DNA of 18,468 nt from an uncultured Clostridia bacterium (GTDB lineage: Bacteria; Bacillota; Clostridia; Lachnospirales; Anaerotignaceae). Location: contig CAJTZO010000006.1 in NCBI GenBank assembly GCA_910583755.1, positions 69,519 through 87,986 of the forward strand. Direction: 5' to 3'. Shown here in pieces: positions 14,271-18,468 of this stretch. The notes beneath the pieces are model-generated. The model had not been told where the DNA came from, did not search any database, and saw nothing but the letters and a program-made list of their open reading frames with translations. The position numbers and the translations under genes were made by a program. Numbering within the stretch: the stretch's first letter is position 1; each line of letters starts with the position of its first letter.

Positions 14271-14583
14271 GTTTTCCTCACCTTTCTCATTATTTTGTTA
14301 TATGATATTAAAGAAAAAATATTTTTTTCCTTGTAAAATTAACATCTTTAGCGAAACGCTAGTTTCACATTAAAGTTCTTTGCTTCTTTCTTTCAAGAAA
14401 GAATTAGGCGTTTGAGGGCTAGCCCTCAAGGTTTTTTGATAAGCTGACAAATTTATTAATATAAATTAATACGACATAATGCCCTAAATCACTTCAAAAA
14501 AATATTTTTTCCAGATATAATTTTAGGATACTATTTTAGTGTACAACAAAAATATTAATTTTTTTGATAGAGATTCTTACATT
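14271..14583. other. Intergenic region between trkH and the exporter operon
   Basis: No credible gene in 313 nt. It contains a TAGCG/CGCTA hairpin (14349-14361), a 60-nt segment resembling the right half of the element after spoVAE (14372-14431), and a perfect 18-bp palindrome TTGAGGGCTAGCCCTCAA (14412-14429). The exporter promoter must lie here on the minus strand, but I find only weak candidates (for example TAAAAT with TTGTTG at 18 nt, near 14527-14556). No clear trkH terminator is seen. Confidence 0.5.
14349..14431 (+). repeat. Diverged copy of the intergenic repeat element
   Basis: AAAGTTCTTTGCTTC then CTTTCAAGAAAG (14372-14401) and a distal CTCAAGG parallel AAAGTTTTTGGTTC, TTTTTTCAAAAAGG and CTCAAGGG at 5928-5987, at the same spacing over 60 nt. 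Both copies are preceded by a small hairpin. The left arm of the first copy, read in reverse (AAAGTTCTTTACTGCTTTCAA), is even closer to this sequence. Confidence 0.4.
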
Positions 14584-16035
14584 TTACATAAAACCTTTTT
14601 TCCAAACAGCAGGGGAAAACAGCATAACCAACGGGAAGATTTCTAATCTACCTAAAAGCATATCCATACATAAAACCAGTTTTACAAACGGCGAAAAAAG
14701 TGCAAAATTTTCCACAGGCCCTACACCACCTAATCCGGGTCCAACATTTCCCACACAAGTCATCACCGCAGTCAAAGAAGTCGTAAAACCAAAATTATCC
14801 ACTGAAATAATAATAAAACTACCAAATATCAAAAAGATATAAATAACAAAAAAGCTTGTTACACTATCTACCGTTTCCTGTTCTATTTTCATGCCATCTA
14901 GCTTGATAATATTAACAGAACGAGGGTGTACCATTCTTTTTAACTCTTGTGTAATCATTTTTAATAATATAATAAGACGAGATACTTTTAATCCGCCTCC
15001 TGTAGAACCGCCACATGCACCAATCATAATAATAACGGCTAACATTGTTTTGGAAAATTCTGGCCATAATTCATAGTTTGCTGTAATAAAGCCAGTTGTT
15101 GTAATTAAAGAAGTGACTTGGAAAAAAGCATCACGAAATGCCTCCTCTATATGCTCATACATTCCCATAATATTGACAGTAATCAATAGTGTTGCCCCAG
15201 CAATAATTCCTAAATAATATTTTAATTCTTCATTTTTAAAAATATCCGCAAAGTCTTTTATAATGAGCAAATAAAATAAATTAAAATTGATACCAAATAT
15301 CATCATAAAGATAGCAATAATATATTCGATAGATGCACTGTTATATGCAGCAATACTTGCATTTTTAATACTATATCCTCCTGTGCCTGCTGTTGAAAAA
15401 GCAGATACAATACTATCAAAAAGGGGCATACCTGCTGCCAATAAAAATAACATTTCTGCAATCGTCAGAAAAATGTAAATCATATAAAGCAGTTTTGCAG
15501 TAGATTTTACTTTTGGCACCAATTTTCCCACCAATGGACCGGGTGCTTCTGCTTTCATAATATACATAGAACGGTCGCCACCCATAGGAATAATAGCAAG
15601 TAAAAATACAAGTACACCCATGCCTCCTATCCAATGGGTAAAGCTTCTCCAAAACAATATAGATAAAGGTAAGCCTTCAATTTGATTTAAAATAGTTGCA
15701 CCAGTTGTTGTAAAACCAGACACTGTTTCAAAAAAACTATCCACAAAGGAAGGAATCGTACCAGAAAAATAAAAAGGCATAGCACCAAAAAAGGACAAAA
15801 CAATCCACGAAAGTGCTGTAATGACAAAGCCTTCTCTTGCATAAATATCTTTATTTTTAAATTTTAATGCTGTTAAAATGGTACCAAGTACCCAAAGCAT
15901 TATAATAGTTGTAAAAAATGCTCTCATAGGAGCGGATTCTGATTTTCCAACAGCAATCAAAGCTGGTACAATCATCAGACATCCTTCTACTTTCATCAAA
16001 TTTCCTAGCATATATATAATCATATTATAATTCAT
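14584..16035 (-). CDS. trkH: Potassium uptake protein TrkH (TrkH/KtrB family)
   Basis: 483 residues, the usual TrkH length. The membrane channel subunit is built of four repeated M1-P-M2 units. The four selectivity-filter segments are visible with their glycines: TTTGAT (109-114), STAGTGG (214-220), TTTGF (312-316) and CVGNVGPG (437-444). The gating loop GGSTGGGLKVSR (362-373) and the C-terminal RLEIFPL (453-459) are also conserved. It takes up K+ (possibly coupled to Na+ or H+) under control of TrkA. ATG 16035 follows the trkA stop by 5 nt, with its ribosome binding site (GAGGT) inside the trkA end, so the two subunits are co-translated. Confidence 0.95.
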   Translation of the reverse strand: MNYNMIIYMLGNLMKVEGCLMIVPALIAVGKSESAPMRAFFTTIIMLWVLGTILTALKFKNKDIYAREGFVITALSWIVLSFFGAMPFYFSGTIPSFVDSFFETVSGFTTTGATILNQIEGLPLSILFWRSFTHWIGGMGVLVFLLAIIPMGGDRSMYIMKAEAPGPLVGKLVPKVKSTAKLLYMIYIFLTIAEMLFLLAAGMPLFDSIVSAFSTAGTGGYSIKNASIAAYNSASIEYIIAIFMMIFGINFNLFYLLIIKDFADIFKNEELKYYLGIIAGATLLITVNIMGMYEHIEEAFRDAFFQVTSLITTTGFITANYELWPEFSKTMLAVIIMIGACGGSTGGGLKVSRLIILLKMITQELKRMVHPRSVNIIKLDGMKIEQETVDSVTSFFVIYIFLIFGSFIIISVDNFGFTTSLTAVMTCVGNVGPGLGGVGPVENFALFSPFVKLVLCMDMLLGRLEIFPLVMLFSPAVWKKGFM

Positions 16036-16040
16036 AAGTT

Positions 16041-17405
16041 TTACCTCGTATGCTGTAATATATCTTTTAAATCGGACAAATGTTGATTTGTGGTTACCAC
16101 AATCACACCATCTCCTACTTCGATGGTATCATTTCCGCCAGGAATAATAATCCTTCCTTGTCTAACAATAGTTGCAATTAAGATTCCTTTTTTGGTTTTT
16201 AAATCTTTGAGTGGAATCCCAATAAATTCCCCACCTTTTCTGACGCGAAATTCCAGTGCTTCCACTTGGTCATTGATAAGCATATGGAGTGTTTCAACAT
16301 TACTACCCATAGAATTTTGCATTGCACGGACATAACGCACAATATTATTTGCTGCAATACTTTTAGGCGCAATAAAACTGTCCACATCTAATGCATTTAA
16401 AATTTCTGGAAAAGAAATACGATTCACTTTTGCAATCGCCTTAGAAACCTTACAAGCCTTTGCAAGCATAGAGACAATAATATTTTCCTCATCCATGCCA
16501 GTCAGCATAACAAGAGCATCTGTTTTTTCCAGACCTTCTTCACTCAAAAGTTCTCTGTCGGTACCATCCCCGTGAATAATCACAGCTTCTGGAAGTTGCT
16601 CACAAAGATATTCACAACGTTTGATGTCTTTTTCAATAATTTTCACTTTCATATGAGTGTTAACTAACTGTTTTGCTAAATAATATGCAATCCTCCCACC
16701 ACCAATCATAAGAACCCGTTTAATTTTATTGGTAAAAACACCAATGGCACGAAAAAAGCGTACAATTTCATCTCTGGATGCTGTTAAATTAATTTTGTCT
16801 CCTGCCTTCAACACAAAATCCCCAGCGGGAATATAAACTTCTTCTCCCCTTTGGACAGCACACACCAACACTTTTACTTGATATTCCTTATAAAGTGCAA
16901 AAAGAGGCATTCCCGAAAGGGGACTATTCTCTGCAATTTTATATTCTACCAATTCCACACGACCTTTTGCAAAAGTTTCAATTTTAAGTGCAGAAGGAAA
17001 TTTCAAAAGACGAGCAATTTCATCTGCTGCCTGCAATTCCGGATTTACTGTCATACTTAACCCTAGTTCGTCCTTGATAACATCCATTTGAAAAAAATAC
17101 TCTGGATTGCGCACACGAGCAATCGTATGTTTGACACCATGCTTTTTCCCAATAAGGCAGCATAACATATTCACTTCATCAGCGGAAGTAGCGGCAATCA
17201 GCAAATCAGCACGCCCAACTTCTGCCCTTTCCTGCACAGCATAGCTTGCTCCATTTCCTTCTACACAAAAAACATCCATAGTATTACTTGCATTTTTTAA
17301 AATCACAGGGTCATTGTCAATAATGACAACATCATGCCCTTCTGTAGACAACTGTTTGACAATGGTGCTACCCACTTTTCCTTCTCCCACAACTACAACT
17401 CTCAT
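16041..17405 (-). CDS. trkA: Trk system potassium uptake regulator TrkA
   Basis: 454 residues, a tandem TrkA with two RCK units. The first NAD-binding Rossmann fold has GEGKVGS at 7-13 with acidic D30 at the end of the second strand. The second has GGGRIAYYLA at 235-244 with E258; it lacks the third glycine of GxGxxG, replaced by alanine, which may alter nucleotide binding. Each is followed by a TrkA_C domain (about 140-222 and 368-450). TrkA forms a cytosolic ring that gates TrkH by binding NAD(H) or adenine nucleotides. AAAGGCAGG stands ahead of the ATG. It is transcribed first, directly before trkH, from an extended -10 promoter. Confidence 0.95.
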   Translation of the reverse strand: MRVVVVGEGKVGSTIVKQLSTEGHDVVIIDNDPVILKNASNTMDVFCVEGNGASYAVQERAEVGRADLLIAATSADEVNMLCCLIGKKHGVKHTIARVRNPEYFFQMDVIKDELGLSMTVNPELQAADEIARLLKFPSALKIETFAKGRVELVEYKIAENSPLSGMPLFALYKEYQVKVLVCAVQRGEEVYIPAGDFVLKAGDKINLTASRDEIVRFFRAIGVFTNKIKRVLMIGGGRIAYYLAKQLVNTHMKVKIIEKDIKRCEYLCEQLPEAVIIHGDGTDRELLSEEGLEKTDALVMLTGMDEENIIVSMLAKACKVSKAIAKVNRISFPEILNALDVDSFIAPKSIAANNIVRYVRAMQNSMGSNVETLHMLINDQVEALEFRVRKGGEFIGIPLKDLKTKKGILIATIVRQGRIIIPGGNDTIEVGDGVIVVTTNQHLSDLKDILQHTR

Positions 17406-17431
17406 AAAAATAACCTGCCTTTCTAAAACAA

Positions 17432-17440
17432 ATTATAACA
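17432..17440 (-). promoter_or_regulatory. Extended -10 promoter of trkAH
   Basis: Minus strand TGTTATAAT (17440-17432) is a perfect TGN-TATAAT extended -10. The -35 region at the right spacing is poor (TATAGA-like), as often with extended -10 promoters. It lies 26 nt before the trkA ATG. Confidence 0.6.
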
Positions 17441-17489
17441 CAAATTGTAAAAATATCTATAAAAAAACAGCTAGGAAAACAAACAAAAT

Positions 17490-17518
17490 GGGATGTGCCC
17501 CAGCTAAAGGCACATCCC
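17490..17518 (-). terminator. Hairpin after the repetitive protein gene
   Basis: GGGATGTGCC (17490-17499) and GGCACATCCC (17509-17518) form a perfect 10-bp G/C-rich stem with a 9-nt loop. On the minus strand the stem is followed by a T-rich stretch, ATTTTGTTTGTTTTCC. It would end the repetitive protein gene about 110 nt past its stop and insulate trkAH. Confidence 0.75.
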
Positions 17519-17627
17519 TTCAAAAAATGAAAAATATCAAGCTAATTTAATGTTTCTCAAGACTTTTTATGCAGTTTTTGTTTAGATTATTGTTAAGTTA
17601 TTGTATGCAGTTTAAAATGTTAAAAAA

Positions 17628-18467
17628 TTATGCTTCTGGTTGACTTTCTTCTTGTTCTTCCTCTGCTGAAGGAGTGTTAGTCTGTTTTTCTCCCACTTCA
17701 ATAGTATTAGCAGAGTTACTTACAGTTACCTTATAACCTTCGATTTCAACCCTAGAAAGTGTATAGGTTCCAGCTGTTGTAAAAGAATTGTCTCCTACTG
17801 TTACAACAATTTTTTTCTCACTATCAGTATATGTAAAATCACCATTTAATGTAATGTCTGCCTTTGTTCCATCAGGTCCAGTCATTGTGATTGTTGCTGT
17901 TACCCCACCTTCTTCTGCAGTAGTAGTTGTTCCTTCTGAAGCTTCAGTAGGAGTTAAAGTAATTGTAAATGTACCTGATGTGCTAGCTGTTAATGCTGGG
18001 GTTGGAGCTTCTATTGCTGCTGTTACTGCTATTGTTGCTGGTGTAACTGTAAGAGAACCTGCATTATCTACTGTTGCTGTTAAAGTCTTACCTTCAGCTA
18101 TACCTGCAAATTCAATGGATTTAATACTATATGTTCCAGCTGTAGCAAATGTTGTAGCTGTTGTTGTTATTTCAATTTTACTTCCTGTTGCCTCAAGTGT
18201 AAGTGCTCCATCTGATACTGTTATATCGTCAGCATCTGTTCCGCCTTGTTTTGCAAATACAACTGTCGCTGTAGCTCCTGTTTTATTTGCTGCTGATAAG
18301 TCACCACTTAAGTTAATTGTAACTGTTTCATCAGCTGTACTAGCACTTACTGAAGAATCTACTGCTAATGTTGCTTCTGTTGTTAAGGTATTTTCATCTG
18401 TAACTGTAAGATTACCTGCATTATCTACTGTTGCTGTTAAAGTCTTACCTTCAGCTATACCTGCAAA
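17628..18467 (-). CDS. C-terminal part of a Thr/Ala-rich repetitive, probably exported protein (5' end off window)
   Basis: The frame is open from the right edge to TAA at 17630-17628, giving 279 residues; the start lies outside. The sequence is rich in T, A, V, G, D and E, almost lacks Cys and aromatic residues, and reads as successive beta-strand-rich modules. A motif FAGIAEGKTLTATVDNAG occurs twice, 119 residues apart, each followed by LTVT. A third, more diverged unit has TTAGTYTLSRVEIEG, comparable to TATAGTYSIKSIEF in the previous one, so the repeats look like bacterial Ig-like or similar adhesive modules. The end is acidic (AEEEQEESQPEA), with no LPxTG motif and no closing membrane helix. 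Cell-wall attachment, if any, must come from the missing N-terminal part (for example SLH domains). S-layer-like, adhesin or extracellular matrix protein are all possible. Confidence 0.75.
   Translation of the reverse strand, partial: FAGIAEGKTLTATVDNAGNLTVTDENTLTTEATLAVDSSVSASTADETVTINLSGDLSAANKTGATATVVFAKQGGTDADDITVSDGALTLEATGSKIEITTTATTFATAGTYSIKSIEFAGIAEGKTLTATVDNAGSLTVTPATIAVTAAIEAPTPALTASTSGTFTITLTPTEASEGTTTTAEEGGVTATITMTGPDGTKADITLNGDFTYTDSEKKIVVTVGDNSFTTAGTYTLSRVEIEGYKVTVSNSANTIEVGEKQTNTPSAEEEQEESQPEA
18061..18111 (-). repeat. 51-bp exact repeat within the repetitive protein gene
   Basis: The 51 bases at 18061-18111 are identical to 18418-18468, at a distance of 357 bp (119 codons). 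Near-identity continues on the left side (CTGTAAGAGAACCT against CTGTAAGATTACCT). The second copy is cut by the window edge, so the identical stretch may be longer. Confidence 0.9.
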
Positions 18468-18468
18468 T

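Noticed and set aside
14412..14429. 18-bp palindrome as terminator of trkAH
   Set aside because: On the minus strand no T tract follows the stem; the T tract is on the plus side, where no gene ends. Kept only as part of the repeat element.
14564..14842. Plus-strand open frame of 92 codons
   Set aside because: It is antisense to the conserved C-terminus of TrkH.
17314..17550. Plus-strand open frame of 78 codons
   Set aside because: It overlaps the trkA start, its promoter and the terminator hairpin, and shows no recognisable domain.

Overview
The window is A+T-rich DNA from a spore-forming, low-GC Gram-positive bacterium. A member of class Clostridia is most likely, possibly close to Lachnospiraceae. 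The basis is a five-gene spoVA block, a T-box leader in front of pheST, strong AAGGAGG-type ribosome binding sites, sigma-A promoters, and CxxC-type cysteines in PheS. Species and even family are inference. I see no insertion sequence, CRISPR array, tRNA or rRNA.

Left part (1-2900). A minus-strand gene, cut by the left edge, encodes a SIR2-like NADase-type domain followed by about four 34-residue TPRs and a proline-rich tail built from a 36-bp in-frame tandem repeat. It has its own good sigma-A promoter and a leader of roughly 125 nt. Upstream of it, also on the minus strand, lies a DUF434-family protein of unknown function with its own promoter.

Sporulation block (2849-6037). A sigma-G-like promoter leads into spoVAA-AB-AC-AD-AE on the plus strand. 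These proteins make up the channel and binding protein that load dipicolinic acid into the forespore and release it at germination. The operon ends in an unusual intergenic inverted-repeat element and a bidirectional terminator shared with the convergent pheT.

Housekeeping block (6043-9876, minus). pheS-pheT encode the two subunits of phenylalanyl-tRNA synthetase. They are preceded by a complete T-box leader with a readable UUC (Phe) specifier, a UGGU tRNA acceptor-pairing site, a terminator and a consensus promoter.

Middle (9955-10800, plus). Two small genes: a zinc-ribbon protein with a C-terminal membrane anchor, ending at a strong terminator, and a 77-residue winged-helix-like protein.

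Export block (10842-14270, minus). A MacA/MacB-like tripartite-type ABC exporter: membrane fusion protein, ATPase and FtsX-type permease, tightly coupled. The fusion protein has an unusual acidic tail.

Potassium block (14584-17440, minus). trkA-trkH encode a KtrAB/TrkAH-type potassium uptake system, with an extended -10 promoter.

Right edge (17628-18468, minus). The C-terminal end of a Thr/Ala-rich repetitive, probably exported protein, followed by a terminator hairpin. Two copies of its repeat are identical over 51 bases. The least ordinary items are the SIR2-TPR protein, the inverted-repeat intergenic element with a relative near 14.4 kb, and the repetitive surface-type protein.
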